Shown here in pieces: positions 28,241-40,528 of a DNA stretch of 64,000 bases. Origin of the DNA: Blastococcus sp. PRF04-17. Its GTDB lineage: Bacteria; Actinomycetota; Actinomycetes; Mycobacteriales; Geodermatophilaceae. The first letter of the stretch is position 1. Each line of letters opens with the position of its first letter. The notes under the pieces are model-generated. The model saw only the letters and a list, made by a program, of their open reading frames with translations. It searched no databases and was not told where the DNA came from. A program made the translations under genes and the position numbers. The stretch covers positions 2,480,001-2,544,000 of the forward strand of contig NZ_CP095412.1 of assembly GCF_023016265.1 (NCBI RefSeq), read 5' to 3'.

Positions 28241-29140
28241 GTGACACCCCAGGAAGTCCGCCGGTCGACCGGCGAGGCGATCGTCGAGTGGTACGCCGTC
28301 GCGGCCCGCGATCTGCCCTGGCGCCGTCCCGGCGTGGATGCGTGGGCCGTCCTGGTCAGCGAGGTCATGCTGCAGCAGACGCCGGTGGCGCGGGTGGAGC
28401 CGGTCTGGCGCGAGTGGCTGGACCGGTGGCCCCGCCCGGCAGACCTGGCCGCCGTCGCGCCCGCCGACGTCATCCGCGCCTGGGGGAAGCTCGGTTATCC
28501 GCGACGGGCGCTGCGGCTGCGGGAGGCCGCCGCCGCGATCGTCGAGCGGCACCGCGGCGTCGTCCCCTCGTCCGTGGCCGAGCTCGAGGCGCTGCCGGGC
28601 ATCGGCACGTACACCGCCCGCGCCGTGGCGTGCTTCGGCTTCGGCCAGCCGCAGCCGGTGGTGGACACCAACGTCCGTCGCGTCGTCGCCCGCGTGCTGC
28701 ACGGCCGCGCCGAGGCCGGCAACGCCCGCACCGCGGACCTCGCCGACGTCCTCGAGCTGACGCCGGCCGACCCGGACCGCGCCCGGCGCTTCTCCGTGGC
28801 CGCGATGGAGCTCGGCGCGCTGGTCTGCGTCGCCGGCACGCCCCGCTGCGGCATCTGTCCCGTGCGGGACCGGTGCGCGTGGCGGCTGGCGGGGTCGCCC
28901 GCGCACGACGGGCCTGCTCGGCGCGGGCAGAAGTTCGCCGGCACCGACCGGCAGGTGCGCGGGAAGCTGCTCGACGTCCTGCGGGCGGCGCACGAGCCCG
29001 TCGATGCGGCGGCGCTCGATGCGGCCTGGGGCGACCCGGTCCAGCGCTCACGGTGCCTGGACTCGCTGATCACCGACGGTCTGGTCGAGCAGACACCCGA
29101 CGGCCTCTTCCGCCTCCCCGTCGGGGATCAGGGAACCTGA
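28241..29140 (+). CDS. mutY: A/G-specific adenine glycosylase MutY
   Basis: 299 residues from GTG 28241. Catalytic Glu41 (VSEVMLQQTPV), the helix-hairpin-helix LPGIGTYTARAV and catalytic Asp142 (VVDTNV) are followed by the 4Fe-4S cluster Cys196, Cys203, Cys206, Cys212. The NUDIX-like C-terminal domain of E. coli MutY is missing, as in other short actinobacterial forms. It removes A opposite 8-oxoG. Its last codons and stop lie inside the first dyad of repeat element copy 2. Confidence 0.95.
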   Translation: MTPQEVRRSTGEAIVEWYAVAARDLPWRRPGVDAWAVLVSEVMLQQTPVARVEPVWREWLDRWPRPADLAAVAPADVIRAWGKLGYPRRALRLREAAAAIVERHRGVVPSSVAELEALPGIGTYTARAVACFGFGQPQPVVDTNVRRVVARVLHGRAEAGNARTADLADVLELTPADPDRARRFSVAAMELGALVCVAGTPRCGICPVRDRCAWRLAGSPAHDGPARRGQKFAGTDRQVRGKLLDVLRAAHEPVDAAALDAAWGDPVQRSRCLDSLITDGLVEQTPDGLFRLPVGDQGT

Positions 29141-29205
29141 TCGTCGAGCGTCCTCCCTCACGTCGTGCGGTGAGGGAGGACGCCGCATGATCAGGGCAGC
29201 TGATC
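29126..29205. repeat. Dyad repeat element, copy 2 (probable bidirectional terminator)
   Basis: GATCAGG-GAA-CCTGATC (29126-29142), the 14-bp stem GCGTCCTCCCTCAC (29148-29161) / GTGAGGGAGGACGC (29170-29183), and GATCAGGGCAGCTGATC (29189-29205). The central stem is base-for-base the same as in 16530-16565, the loop differs. It lies between convergent mutY and clpC. Confidence 0.8.
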
Positions 29206-29262
29206 GTGGCGCGGGCGGCGGCTGATCGTCGGGGTGGGACGGCGCGGGCGGGGGCGGACGGC

Positions 29263-29301
29263 GAAGGGGCCGCCCCACCTCGCGGTGGGAACGGCCCCTT
29301 C
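29263..29301 (-). terminator. clpC terminator hairpin
   Basis: GAAGGGGCC...CCCCACC pairs with GGTGGG...GGCCCCTTC across a four-base loop, 15 bases after the clpC stop. The stem is long and GC-rich with minor internal mismatch. Confidence 0.7.
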
Positions 29302-29315
29302 GGTCGTGCTGAGGA

Positions 29316-31856
<2,541 letters not shown>

Positions 31857-32163
31857 CTGCTGCTTCTCCTTCGACCGGCTGGTCCGGCACTGCTCTCCCC
31901 CGTCCAGGGAAGGAGCACCCGACATCCGTCGGCGCTGGGGGGCACCGGTCTTTCCACTGTAGTCGCGGACCACGACGTCCTGTCGGCGTGCGACAGAGGC
32001 GTGGGGTGGCTGTCCGGTCCAACCGGCGCGGGGCCGCCCGGATTTCCCCCGGCGTTACGCCGTCAGCGGACGGAGGCGGCGGCGCAGATCACCGCAGGTG
32101 GAGTGCGAGGGACGCCGATCCCGCGCCCTGGCACTCCGCAGGACGTGGGGCCGGGGACGACGA

Positions 32164-32195
32164 CGGCCCGGCCCCCTGGAGCGGGGACCGGGCCG
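32164..32195 (-). terminator. GC-rich hairpin downstream of lsr2
   Basis: CGGCCCGGCCCC (32164-32175) pairs with GGGGACCGGGCCG (32183-32195) with one bulged base. It is the distal of two hairpins between lsr2 and clpC. Confidence 0.55.
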
Positions 32196-32218
32196 ATCGG
32201 CGCTGACACGCGCGGGCC

Positions 32219-32246
32219 GTCGCAGCAACCTCAGAGGTGCTGCGAC
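32219..32246 (-). terminator. lsr2 terminator hairpin
   Basis: GTCGCAGCAACCT (32219-32231) pairs with AGGTGCTGCGAC (32235-32246) with one bulge, 16 bases after the lsr2 stop codon. Confidence 0.65.
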
Positions 32247-32261
32247 GTCACGGGTGCTCTC

Positions 32262-32606
32262 TCAGTGCGCGGCCTCGTAGGCCTCGACGACGCTGGCGGG
32301 GATGCGGCCGCGGTCGCTGACGGCGTGACCGTTCTTGCGGGCCCAGTCGCGGATCGCGCCGGCCTGCTCGCGGTCCATGCGGCCACCGGTGGCGCGGGAT
32401 CGGCCGCCGCCGGACGCGCGGGAGCCGCGACCGACCTTCCGCGCGGCCGAGATGTAACGGGAGAAGGCGTCGCGCATCTCCTTGGCGTTCTTGTCCGCCA
32501 GGTCGATCTCGTACGACGTGCCGTCCAGTGCGAAACTGACCGTCTCGTCGGCCGACAGGTTCTCGTCGAGGTCGTCGCTCAGGATGACCTGGACCTTGCG
32601 CGCCAT
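32262..32606 (-). CDS. lsr2: Nucleoid-associated protein Lsr2
   Basis: 114 residues from ATG 32606. The N-terminal dimerisation domain ([14 protein letters not shown] ... [14 protein letters not shown]) and the C-terminal DNA-binding helix pair ([26 protein letters not shown]) with the AT-groove RGR motif are clear. Lsr2 binds AT-rich DNA and silences acquired genes. The order lysS-lsr2-clpC is conserved in actinobacteria. The 160 bases upstream are notably richer in A/T than the surroundings, which would allow autoregulation (inference). Confidence 0.96.
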   Translation of the reverse strand: MARKVQVILSDDLDENLSADETVSFALDGTSYEIDLADKNAKEMRDAFSRYISAARKVGRGSRASGGGRSRATGGRMDREQAGAIRDWARKNGHAVSDRGRIPASVVEAYEAAH

Positions 32607-32766
32607 TAAGGATCCTCACTTCTCGCAACGGCTGTTGCCGGACTGGAATTGTCTCCCCGTTGTGGGGACCATACCATTGCCGCACACGGCGACACCATTA
32701 TGCCCAATCGCGTGGCTAAAGGTGCGAGTTTCAAGGAAAACCGACGGGAAGCGGACCGTCCTGGTT
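32607..32766. promoter_or_regulatory. AT-richer lsr2 upstream region
   Basis: Between lsr2 and lysS the sequence drops in GC (for example ggtgcgagtttcaaggaaaa near 32722). The minus strand offers TATGGT (32668-32673) as a -10 candidate. A gagg ribosome site precedes the lsr2 ATG. Lsr2 self-binding is inferred from base composition only. Confidence 0.4.
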
Positions 32767-34281
32767 TCACTGAGAAGAAAGCGGACGCACCAGCGGGAAC
32801 AGGATTGTCTCGCGGATTCCGAGGCCGGTCAGCGTCATCATGAGCCGGTCCATGCCCATGCCCATGCCGCCCGTGGGGGGCATCCCGTATTCGAGCGCCT
32901 CCAGGAAGTCCTCGTCGAGCGCCATCGCCTCCGGGTCGCCGGCCGCGGCCAGCGCCGCCTGCGCGGTGAACCGCTCCCGCTGCGCGACCGGGTCGACCAG
33001 CTCCGAGTACGCGGTGGCCCGCTCGACACCGCCGATGTAGAGGTCCCACTTCTCCGCGAGGCCCGGCTCCGAGCGGTGCGCGCGGGTCAGCGGTGAGGTG
33101 TCCAGCGGATAGTCGACGACGAACGTGGGTGCCTGCAGCGCGTGCTGCACCAGGGCCTCGAACAGCTCCTCGACCACCTTGCCGGGCAACCACGCCGGAT
33201 CGACGCCGACGTCGTGCTTGTCGGCGACCGCCCGCAGTTGCTCGACCGGGGTCTGCGGCGTGATCTCCTCGCCCACCGCGTCGGACACCGCGTCGTAGAG
33301 CCGCAGCTGCGGCCACTCACCCGACAGGTCCACCTCGGTCCCGTCGTGGTGGCGCGCGACGTGGTCGCCGAACAATGCCGACGAACACTCCTGGATCAGC
33401 TCGCGCGTCAACGTGGCCATCACCTGGTAGTCGGCATAGGCCTGATACGTCTCCAGCATCGCGAATTCTGGCGAGTGGGAGCTGTCGGCTCCCTCGTTCC
33501 GGAAGTTGCGGTTGATCTCGAACACCCGGTCCAGTCCGCCGACGATGCACCTCTTCAGGAAGAGTTCCGGTGCGATGCGCAGGTAGAGGTCGAGGTCGAA
33601 GGCATTCATGTGCGTGCGGAATGGCCGGGCGGCGGCGCCCCCGTGCACCGTCTGCAACATCGGCGTCTCGACCTCGAGGAACCCCCGGGCGGTCAGACCG
33701 GCTCGCAGCGTCGACATGACGGTGGCCCGCTGGCGGACCGTGCGCCGCGCCTCGTCCCGGACGATGAGGTCCACGTACCGGCGCCGGACCCGCAGTTCCT
33801 CGCTCATCGGCTTGTGCGCCACGGGCAGCGGCCGCAGCGCCTTGGCGGTCAGCTGCCAGGAGTCCGCGAAGACCGAGAGCTCCCCGCGGCGCGACGTCCC
33901 GATCTCCCCGGTCACCAGGACGTGGTCCCCCAGGTCGACGTCGGCCTTCCAGGCCGCGAGCGACTCCTCGCCCACCCGGTCCCGGGAGAGCATCACCTGC
34001 AGCTCGGCGTCGCCCTCCCGGAGGGTGGCGAAGCACAGCTTCCCTGTGTTGCGGAAGAAGATCACCCGACCGGTGACGCCGACGGTCTCGCCGGTCATGG
34101 CGTCGGGCTCGAGGTCGGGGTGGGCGGCGCGGACGGCGGCGAGCGTGGTCGTCCGCTCGACGGTCACCGGGTACGGATCGATGCCGTTCTCCCGCAGCCG
34201 GTCGAGCTTGGCCCGGCGCACCCGCATCTGCTCGGGGAGTTCCTCGCTGCCGCCGTCGTCGCCGATGGGTCCGTCGCTCAC
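32767..34281 (-). CDS. lysS: Lysine--tRNA ligase
   Basis: 504 residues from GTG 34281. An OB-fold anticodon domain ([24 protein letters not shown]) precedes the class II core, with motif 2 [14 protein letters not shown] and motif 3 [16 protein letters not shown]. It charges tRNA-Lys. A longer in-frame reading upstream exists but lacks homology, and the GTG at 34281 fits the family start. The lysX-type membrane domain is absent, so it is the housekeeping form. Confidence 0.96.
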   Translation of the reverse strand: MSDGPIGDDGGSEELPEQMRVRRAKLDRLRENGIDPYPVTVERTTTLAAVRAAHPDLEPDAMTGETVGVTGRVIFFRNTGKLCFATLREGDAELQVMLSRDRVGEESLAAWKADVDLGDHVLVTGEIGTSRRGELSVFADSWQLTAKALRPLPVAHKPMSEELRVRRRYVDLIVRDEARRTVRQRATVMSTLRAGLTARGFLEVETPMLQTVHGGAAARPFRTHMNAFDLDLYLRIAPELFLKRCIVGGLDRVFEINRNFRNEGADSSHSPEFAMLETYQAYADYQVMATLTRELIQECSSALFGDHVARHHDGTEVDLSGEWPQLRLYDAVSDAVGEEITPQTPVEQLRAVADKHDVGVDPAWLPGKVVEELFEALVQHALQAPTFVVDYPLDTSPLTRAHRSEPGLAEKWDLYIGGVERATAYSELVDPVAQRERFTAQAALAAAGDPEAMALDEDFLEALEYGMPPTGGMGMGMDRLMMTLTGLGIRETILFPLVRPLSSQ

Positions 34282-34316
34282 GGTCCGAGAGCCTACGGAC
34301 GGCGGACGACGCGGAA

Positions 34317-35102
34317 CTACCTGGCCTGGTGCCGCTCGAAGGCCAGCCGCAGCCCGTGCACGGTGAGGTCGGGCTCCCTCTCCCCGATGGAGCGGCAGCT
34401 GTCCACGACCAGGGACGAGAGCCCGCCGGTGGCGACGACGACCGGCGCGGCGCCGAACTGCCCGACCAGCTCGGCGGCGATCCTGCTGACGAGCCCGTCG
34501 ACCAGGCCGGCGAACCCGAGCACCAGGCCGGACTGCAGTGCGGCGACCGTGTTCTTGCCGATCGCGTGCGGCGGGCAGGTGAGCTCGACCGAGCGCAGCT
34601 GGGCCGCGCGGGTGGCCAGGGCGTCGAGGCTGACCTCGACCCCCGGGGCGAGGGCGCCACCGAGGAACTGGCCGTCGGGACCGACGGCGTCGACGTTGGT
34701 CGACGTGCCGAAGTCGACGACGACGACCGGCCGGCCACGGCCGTCGGGCCAGCGGCCGAACAGCTCGTGCGCGGCCAGCGCGGTCACGACGCGGTCGGCA
34801 CCGACCTCGCGCGGATTGTCCACGTGCAGCGGGACGCCGGTGCGCACGCCGGGTCCGATGAGGACGACCGGCACGTCGAGGGAGTCCAGCAGCTGGCGCA
34901 GCGCGGGCAGCAGCGCCGGGACGGTGGAGCAGGCCGCGACCCCGGTGATCTCGGTGTCGCGCAGCAGGCCGCGCCACAGCATCCGCAGCTCGTCGGCGGT
35001 GGCGCGGGGCGCGGTCGTCACCCGCCAGCAGTCGATGCGATGGTCGCCGTCGAAGGTCGCGAGGACGGTCTGGCTGTTGCCGACGTCGACGGTCAGCAGC
35101 AC
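34317..35102 (-). CDS. coaX: Type III pantothenate kinase
   Basis: 261 residues from GTG 35102 ([15 protein letters not shown]). ASKHA-fold motifs are visible: DVGNSQT for phosphate 1, VVDFGTSTN for phosphate 2, GADRVV and GGLSSLV. It phosphorylates pantothenate in CoA synthesis, and CoaX enzymes need a monovalent cation and are insensitive to CoA feedback. It lies four bases after panD and follows panC-panD, so the operon covers pantothenate synthesis and its first activation step. Confidence 0.95.
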   Translation of the reverse strand: MLLTVDVGNSQTVLATFDGDHRIDCWRVTTAPRATADELRMLWRGLLRDTEITGVAACSTVPALLPALRQLLDSLDVPVVLIGPGVRTGVPLHVDNPREVGADRVVTALAAHELFGRWPDGRGRPVVVVDFGTSTNVDAVGPDGQFLGGALAPGVEVSLDALATRAAQLRSVELTCPPHAIGKNTVAALQSGLVLGFAGLVDGLVSRIAAELVGQFGAAPVVVATGGLSSLVVDSCRSIGEREPDLTVHGLRLAFERHQAR

Positions 35103-35106
35103 GCGG

Positions 35107-35532
35107 TCACCGGATCGGGACGCCGAAGTCGCTGCGCTGCTGGTCGGCCGCGCCCGGGACGGGCGCCGAGGGGTCGCCACCGAGCTCCACGATCCGGTTG
35201 GCTCCGTCGACGTGCACGACCTTGGGGAGGTAGCTCTTCGCCTCGGTCTCGTCCATGACGCCGTAGCTGATCATGATCACCAGGTCGCCGGGGTGCACGA
35301 GGTGCGCCGCTGCCCCGTTGATCCCGATCACGCCGCTGCCGCGCTCGCCGGGGATGACGTAGGTCTCCAGCCGGGCGCCGTTGGTGACGTCGACGATCGC
35401 GACCTGCTCACCGGGCAGCAGGTCGGCGGCGTCGAGGAGGTCCTCGTCGATGGTCACCGAGCCGACGTAGTGCAGGTCGGCCTGGGTGACCGTCGCACGG
35501 TGGATCTTGGACTTGAGCATCGTGCGCATCAT
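35107..35532 (-). CDS. panD: Aspartate 1-decarboxylase
   Basis: 141 residues from ATG 35532. The self-cleavage site is in [10 protein letters not shown] (Gly-Ser, near residue 24), which yields the pyruvoyl cofactor; [12 protein letters not shown] and [10 protein letters not shown] are also typical. It makes beta-alanine for pantothenate. The start ATG overlaps the frame-corrected panC stop as ATGA, which decides between the two adjacent ATG codons. Confidence 0.95.
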   Translation of the reverse strand: MMRTMLKSKIHRATVTQADLHYVGSVTIDEDLLDAADLLPGEQVAIVDVTNGARLETYVIPGERGSGVIGINGAAAHLVHPGDLVIMISYGVMDETEAKSYLPKVVHVDGANRIVELGGDPSAPVPGAADQQRSDFGVPIR

Positions 35533-36376
35533 CGGGGCTCTCCCAGCTGGACGGCGATGTTGTCGAGGAGTCGGGTGGTGCCGGCGCGGACGGCGACGAG
35601 CAGGCGGGCCGGTCCGGCGGTCGGTGCCGCCCGAGATCTGGATCGGTGAGTTCGAGGTAGTCCTGGAGCAGCGACGGCTCGGTGTCCAGCACCGAACGGG
35701 CGGCCGAGAGGACGGCATCCGCTCCTCGCGGCCCGGCGGCCGCTCCGGCGCGCAGCGCGGCCGACACGGTGACGGCGGCGGCCCGCTGCTCCGGCGCGAG
35801 GTACCGGTTGCGGCTGGACAGCGCCAGGCCGTCGTCCTCCCGGACGGTCGGCACGCCGACGACCTCGACGCCCAGCGCGAGCTCACGCGCCATGGCCCGG
35901 ATCAGGGTGAGCTGCTGGTAGTCCTTCTCGCCGAACAGCCCGACGTCCGGGCGGACGAGACCGAAGAGCTTGGCCACCACGGTCAGGACCCCGGCGAAGT
36001 GCCCGGGCCGGACGGCGCCCTCCAGCACCGAGCCGAGCGGGCCGGGGTCCACCGCGACGCCGGCGGCGCCGGGCGGGTAGACCTCCTCCACCGGCGGGTG
36101 GAAGACCACGTCGGCGCCCTCGTCGGCCAGGGCGGCGAGGTCGGCGTCCCAGGTGCGCGGGTAGCGGTCGAAGTCCTCGCCGGGGCCGAACTGGGTCGGG
36201 TTGACGAACACCGAGACGACCACGGTGGCCGCCCGCTCCCGGGCGGCTCGCACCAGCGTCCGGTGCCCCTCGTGCAGCGCGCCCATGGTGGGCACGAGGG
36301 CCACGGGGCCGGGAAGGTCGTCGACCAGCTTGCGGAGGTCCGCGACCGTCTCGGCGACGACGGGCCGGCCGGTCAC
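35529..36376 (-). CDS. panC: Pantothenate synthetase (frameshift near C-terminus)
   Basis: GTG 36376 overlaps the previous stop (GTGA). The adenylation motifs [37 protein letters not shown] and ALSSRNRYL are intact. The frame breaks near 35631 beside a C-run; with one base added the C-terminus reads [19 protein letters not shown] and stops at 35529 in the panD start. Without it the frame would run on through panD. It condenses pantoate and beta-alanine using ATP. Total length with repair (about 282 residues) fits the family. Confidence 0.9.
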
Positions 36377-37323
36377 CGCGACCCCGCCGTGTCCTCGTCG
36401 AGGTTGCCGGCCAGCAGGTCGAGCAGCGGCGCGGCCTCGTGCTTCCTGAGCCGGCCGGCGGCCAGCGCGCGCTCGGTGGTCCGCTCGGCCATGGCGACGT
36501 ATGCGGCCACCGACTTCGGCGCCCGCTCGGAGAGGGTCTCGAGGTGGTCGCGCACCGTACCGACGTCGCCACGGCTGACCGGGCCGGTCAGGCCGCGGTC
36601 CCCGCGGCGGAGTCCGTTGTCGAGCGCGGCGGTCAGCAGCGGCGCCAGCACCCGGGCGGGGTCGGGGACGCCGGCGCCGCGCAGCATGTCGGCCGCCTCC
36701 GCGACGAGGGTGACCAGGTGGTTCGCGCCGGTGACCAGCGCCGCGTGGTACAGCTTCCGGTCCGCCTCGGCGACGAAGAACGGCTCGCCGCCCATCTCCA
36801 GGACGAGGGTCTCGGCGACCGCGCGGTGCTCCTCGCGGCTGGTCACGCCGAACGGCACGCCGGGCAGGCGGTCGGCATCCTCGGGAGCGCCGGAGAAGGT
36901 CATGGCGGGGTGCAGCGCCAGCGGCAGCACGCCGGCGCGCTCGGCGGGGGTCAGCACGGCGAGCCCGTGCGCGCCGGAGGTGTGGAACGCCAGCTGACCG
37001 GCCCGCCAGGCGCCGGTCTCGGCGAGGCCGGCCACCAGACCGGGCAGGGTGTCGTCCGGAACGGCGAGGACGACCAGGTCGGAGGCGGCGACGACCTCGT
37101 CGGCGGGGACGAGGGGCACGCCGGGCAGCAGGCGCGCGGCGCGCTCGGCGGAGGCGGCGGACAGCCCGGAGGCGGCGACGACGTCGTGGCCGGCGTCGGC
37201 GAGCGCGGCGCCGAGGACGGCGCCGACACGGCCCGCGCCGATGACGCCCACGCGGAGGCGGGCGGGCGCGGTGGCCGCCGGATCGAGTCCGGCGGCGCGA
37301 TGGGTCCTGCGGCGAGCAGGCAT
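36373..37323 (-). CDS. Rossmann-fold DUF2520 protein
   Basis: 316 residues from ATG 37323. An N-terminal NAD(P)-binding fold ([19 protein letters not shown]) and the DUF2520 C-terminal helical domain ([23 protein letters not shown]) are clear. The same gene precedes panC in mycobacteria (Rv3603c). It resembles 6-phosphogluconate-dehydrogenase-like reductases; the conserved link to panC suggests a supporting role in pantoate supply such as ketopantoate reduction, which is inference. It overlaps panC by four bases. Confidence 0.9.
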   Translation of the reverse strand: MPARRRTHRAAGLDPAATAPARLRVGVIGAGRVGAVLGAALADAGHDVVAASGLSAASAERAARLLPGVPLVPADEVVAASDLVVLAVPDDTLPGLVAGLAETGAWRAGQLAFHTSGAHGLAVLTPAERAGVLPLALHPAMTFSGAPEDADRLPGVPFGVTSREEHRAVAETLVLEMGGEPFFVAEADRKLYHAALVTGANHLVTLVAEAADMLRGAGVPDPARVLAPLLTAALDNGLRRGDRGLTGPVSRGDVGTVRDHLETLSERAPKSVAAYVAMAERTTERALAAGRLRKHEAAPLLDLLAGNLDEDTAGSR

Positions 37324-37587
37324 CGGTGCACCTCTCGTTCCAGTCCCTCGCGGGTACCGGACGTCGGGAGCGGCTCCCGTCGTTGGAAGCCGTCGAGCTC
37401 GTGCTGGTGGTGCGGTCCTGCAGTGGCGTCGTCCCGCTGCAACCGGCTGTGTCGCGCGGGTGGCACGCCGAAGGCGAGTCTGTGACCGGTTCCGGCCTCC
37501 CGCAACGGCTGCGGCATGTGTCGTCGCTCACCCGCCCGTGCGCGACCCCTCGTTCGGGTGGCTCGGCGCGTCCCTACGGTGGGCCGC

Positions 37588-38337
37588 ATGAGGAGCATGG
37601 ACGGGCGGACGGCGCTGGTGACCGGGGGCAGCCGTGGGATCGGGCTGGCGATCGCGCAGAGTCTGGTCGACCGGGGAGCCCGGGTCGTGGTGACCGCGCG
37701 CAAGCCGGAGGCGCTCGCCGAGGCGGTCGAGGCGCTCGGCGGTCCGGAGGTGGCCGTCGCCGTCCCCGGTCACGCGGGCGACGCCGGACACCGTGCCGAG
37801 GCCGTCCGCACGGCCGTCGAGACCTTCGGCAGCCTCGACATGCTGGTCGGCAACGTCGGTGTCAACCCGGTCTACGGCCCCATGGTGGACCTGGAGCTCG
37901 ACGCCTTCCGCAAGATCCTCGACACCAACGTCGTCTCGTCGCTGGGCCTGGTCCAGGAGGCGTGGCGCGCATGGATGCGCGAGCACGGCGGTTCGGTGCT
38001 CTTCGTCGCCTCGGTCGCGGGCCTGCGCAGCTCCGAGAACATCGGCGCGTACGGCGTGAGCAAGGCGGCGGTCATCAACCTCACCACCCAGCTGGCGGTG
38101 GAGCTCGGCCCCGCGGTGCGGGTCAACGCGGTGGCGCCGGCCGTCGTGAAGACCCGGTTCGCCGGTGCCCTCTACGAGGGGCGCGAGGCCGAGGTGGCCG
38201 CGGGGTACCCCGCCGGGCGGCTCGGGGAACCGGCCGACGTCGGGGAGGCGGCAGCCTACCTGCTGGGCGAGGGAGCCGGCTGGGTCACCGGCCAGACCCT
38301 GGTGCTCGACGGCGGACGGCTGTCGGTCGGCCGGTAG
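37588..38337 (+). CDS. SDR family oxidoreductase
   Basis: 249 residues from ATG 37588 (a second ATG at 37597 is possible). The cofactor loop TGGSRGIG, NVGVNP strand end, catalytic Ser in VASVAG and Tyr-Lys in YGVSKAA are present, and the ending GWVTGQTLVLDGG is typical of FabG-like enzymes. It uses NAD(P)H on an unknown substrate. It is inserted divergently in front of the DUF2520-pan operon (264-base gap with no gene seen) and is convergent with the DUF6779 gene. Confidence 0.92.
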   Translation: MRSMDGRTALVTGGSRGIGLAIAQSLVDRGARVVVTARKPEALAEAVEALGGPEVAVAVPGHAGDAGHRAEAVRTAVETFGSLDMLVGNVGVNPVYGPMVDLELDAFRKILDTNVVSSLGLVQEAWRAWMREHGGSVLFVASVAGLRSSENIGAYGVSKAAVINLTTQLAVELGPAVRVNAVAPAVVKTRFAGALYEGREAEVAAGYPAGRLGEPADVGEAAAYLLGEGAGWVTGQTLVLDGGRLSVGR

Positions 38338-38344
38338 GGCGTGG

Positions 38345-39807
38345 TCAGCCCCGGCCGAGCACCCGGGCCAGGACGTCGTCGGGCTCGTCCTCGTCCCGGT
38401 AGCGGCGCCGCCGCCGGCCTCCGGCGGTGGGGGCCACCCCGTTCTCGGCGAGGATCTGGTCGAGCCGCTTCTCCTGGCCGGGTCCGGGCCGTCCGTCGGC
38501 CGCCGGCTCGTCGCGGACGGCGACCCGGTACCCGCCCCGGTCGTCGATGCGGACCGGGGGCGGACCCGCCGGGACGACCGGCCGCTGCGTGGTCGTGGCG
38601 CCGGCGGCCTCGGGCACGGGGCCTTCGTCGTCCCCGCGGCGCCGGCGAGGAGATGCCGCGGCCGGGTCGAGCAGCGAGCGGGCCGCGAGCCACTCCAGGG
38701 GCGACGGCGGCTCCTCCGGCGGACGGTCGACCGGCGGAGGGACGGACAGCGGGAAGGCGGAGGTGGCCGGTGGCTGCTCCGTCGACGACCAGAGACGCGG
38801 CTCCGACGCCGGCTCCTCGGGCTGGGCGGGCGGCACCGGTGGCGGCCGGTAGGCGGCCACGGACGGCGGCACGAACGCCGGCGGCGGGGCGACGCTGCCG
38901 AACGCCGCGGTGGACGGGGCGTCCCAGCGACCCGGCTCGGGCGCCGGCACCGGAGGCCGCGCGGTCGACCGCTCGACCCGCACCTGCTCGAACTGCTGGG
39001 TCGGCGGGTGCGGCTCGTCGAGGCGGACGGCCGGCCAGCCGCCGGTCAGCTCCCGCGGGGGCCGGCCTCCTCCCACGAGGATCCGGCATCGAGGGCGCGG
39101 CCTGGGGCCTCCAGCCGGTTGGCGTCGCCGGAGAGCCGGCTGGCCTGGGTCCGCATGACGATCCGCTCGACGAGCATCTCGCTGGACAGCTGCTCGGTCA
39201 GCTCGGCGCGCAACCGGCCCATGTCGGCGCGCAGCTCGGCGAGCTCGGCCAGCTCCTCGCGCATGGCGGCCAGCGACGCGACGTCGTCGCGCAGGGAGGT
39301 CAGCGCGGTGACGTCGTCTCGCAGCGCCGCGACGCGCGCCACCTCGTCGCGCAGATCGGTCAGGGCAGCGATGTCGCCGCGCAGCTGCGCCACCCGGGCG
39401 ACCTCGTCGCGCAGTCCCGAGAGAGCGGCGATGTCCCCGCGGAGTGCGTCGAGCTCCTCGCGCATGGAGTCCTCGGCCTCGCGGCGCAGCTCGTTCTCGA
39501 GCTCCAGCTCGTACTCGCGTCGGGCGGCGACCTCGCGGTCGAGCTCGGTCTCGTAGGCATGGCGCAGCTCGGCCTCGCGGGCCCGTGCGGCGACCCTGTC
39601 GGCGGTGCGCCGTCCGGCGGCGTACGTGGCCAGCACGAACGCCCAGGCCACCGCGAGCACCGCGACCTTGAGCAGCTTCGGGTTGTCGGTGAAGAACACC
39701 GCGAGCGTCGCGGCCGCCGCGAGGAGGAAGCCGCCGGCCTGGATGAGCGTCCGGGTCGCGGGGGCGCCACGGTGAGGAGCGACGACGTCGTCCTCACGGC
39801 GGGGCAT
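38345..39807 (-). CDS. DUF6779 coiled-coil membrane protein (frameshifted)
   Basis: From ATG 39807: a short basic start, two hydrophobic helices (TLIQAGGFLLAAAATLAVFF and LLKVAVLAVAWAFVLATYAAG), then a long charged coiled coil with repeated LRDEVARVA/LRDDVTAL units. The frame breaks near 39056; with one base added it continues into a Pro-rich region ending with EKRLDQILAENGVAP and RYRDEDEPDDVLARVL. This matches M. tuberculosis Rv3604c in position and design (membrane, Ala/Arg/Pro-rich). The function is unknown. The two halves could be separate genes, but the second lacks a convincing start. Confidence 0.7.
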
Positions 39808-39876
39808 GGCCCAAGCGTAGCGGCGGACGCACTCCGAGTCCGGGCAAGGAAACGAGGTGGCTGCGACAGTGGGTGG

Positions 39877-40481
39877 GTGAGCCTCGACCTGCTCGACTGG
39901 CGGCGTCGGGTCGCCGAGCTGTACGCCGCCGCCCGCAGCGCCCGGGATCCCGAACGGGGGTGGCGGACCTGGCGGGACGGCCGTGACGAGCTGTTCGCCG
40001 GGCATCCGCAGTCGCCGCTGGGGCCGGAGGTCCGTGGCAGGTTCCGCGGGCTGCCGTACGCCCCGTACGACCCGGATCTGCGTTTCGAGGCCGCGGTGCT
40101 GCCGGCCGATGCCACGCGGCTGGCGGTGCCGACCGCGGACGACGGCGTCGTCGCCCTGGAGCGGTTCGCCGCCGTGGAGATCGTCGGTCCCGGCCGGCTG
40201 GACCTCTGGTGGGTGAGCGGCTACGGCGGCGGCGTCTTCCTGCCACTGCGGGACGGCACCGCCGGGACGACGAGCTACGGCGGCGGCCGCTACCTGCTGG
40301 ACACGATCAAGGGCGCAGACCTCGGTGGGGAGGACGGGCGGCTGGTCGTGGACCTGAACTTCGCCTACCACCCGTCGTGCGCCTACGACCCGCGCTGGTC
40401 CTGCCCGCTCGCACCGGAGGGCAACCGATCGACCGCGTCGGTCGACGCGGGCGAGCGGCTACCCCCGGCGGCTGGTACTGA
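39877..40481 (+). CDS. DUF1684 family protein (frameshift at the last codons)
   Basis: GTG 39877 gives VSLDLLDWRRRVAELYAAAR, with the family core WRDGRDELFAGHPQSPL, GGRYLLDTIKGADLG, LVVDLNFAYHPSCAYDPRWSCPLAP. The final frame break at the C-run 40462-40466, if repaired, gives GERLPPGGWY and a stop at 40479-40481, as in homologues. It is a soluble protein of unknown role. Unrepaired, the frame reads far into the opposite transporter gene, which argues for a missing base. Confidence 0.82.
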
Positions 40482-40528
40482 GCGGAGTGCCAGGGCGCGG
40501 AGAACGCGCCCGTGGCACTCCGCTCAGT
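40477..40528. terminator. Strong bidirectional terminator hairpin
   Basis: A perfect 16-bp stem (ACTGAGCGGAGTGCCA, 40477-40492, with its complement 40513-40528) encloses a second 7-bp stem GGGCGCG/CGCGCCC. It contains the stop codons of both convergent genes (40479-40481 and 40524-40526). Confidence 0.8.

Larger units (their letters stand above)
31857..32261. other. clpC upstream region and lsr2 downstream region, no gene
   Basis: These 405 bases hold the clpC promoter side and the lsr2 terminator side. A -10-like TACAGT (minus strand, 31956-31961) lies about 100 bases before the clpC ATG, and an inverted repeat GGCGTTACGCC sits at 32051-32061. Two hairpins lie near lsr2. No coding region is supported. 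Confidence 0.5.

Noticed and set aside
32051-32061. GGCGTTACGCC as a ClgR operator for clpC
   Set aside because: It lies almost 200 bases upstream of clpC and does not match the known ClgR motif well enough.
33142-35649. A long plus-strand frame opposite lysS, coaX and panD
   Set aside because: Three well-supported genes with full motif sets lie on the other strand.
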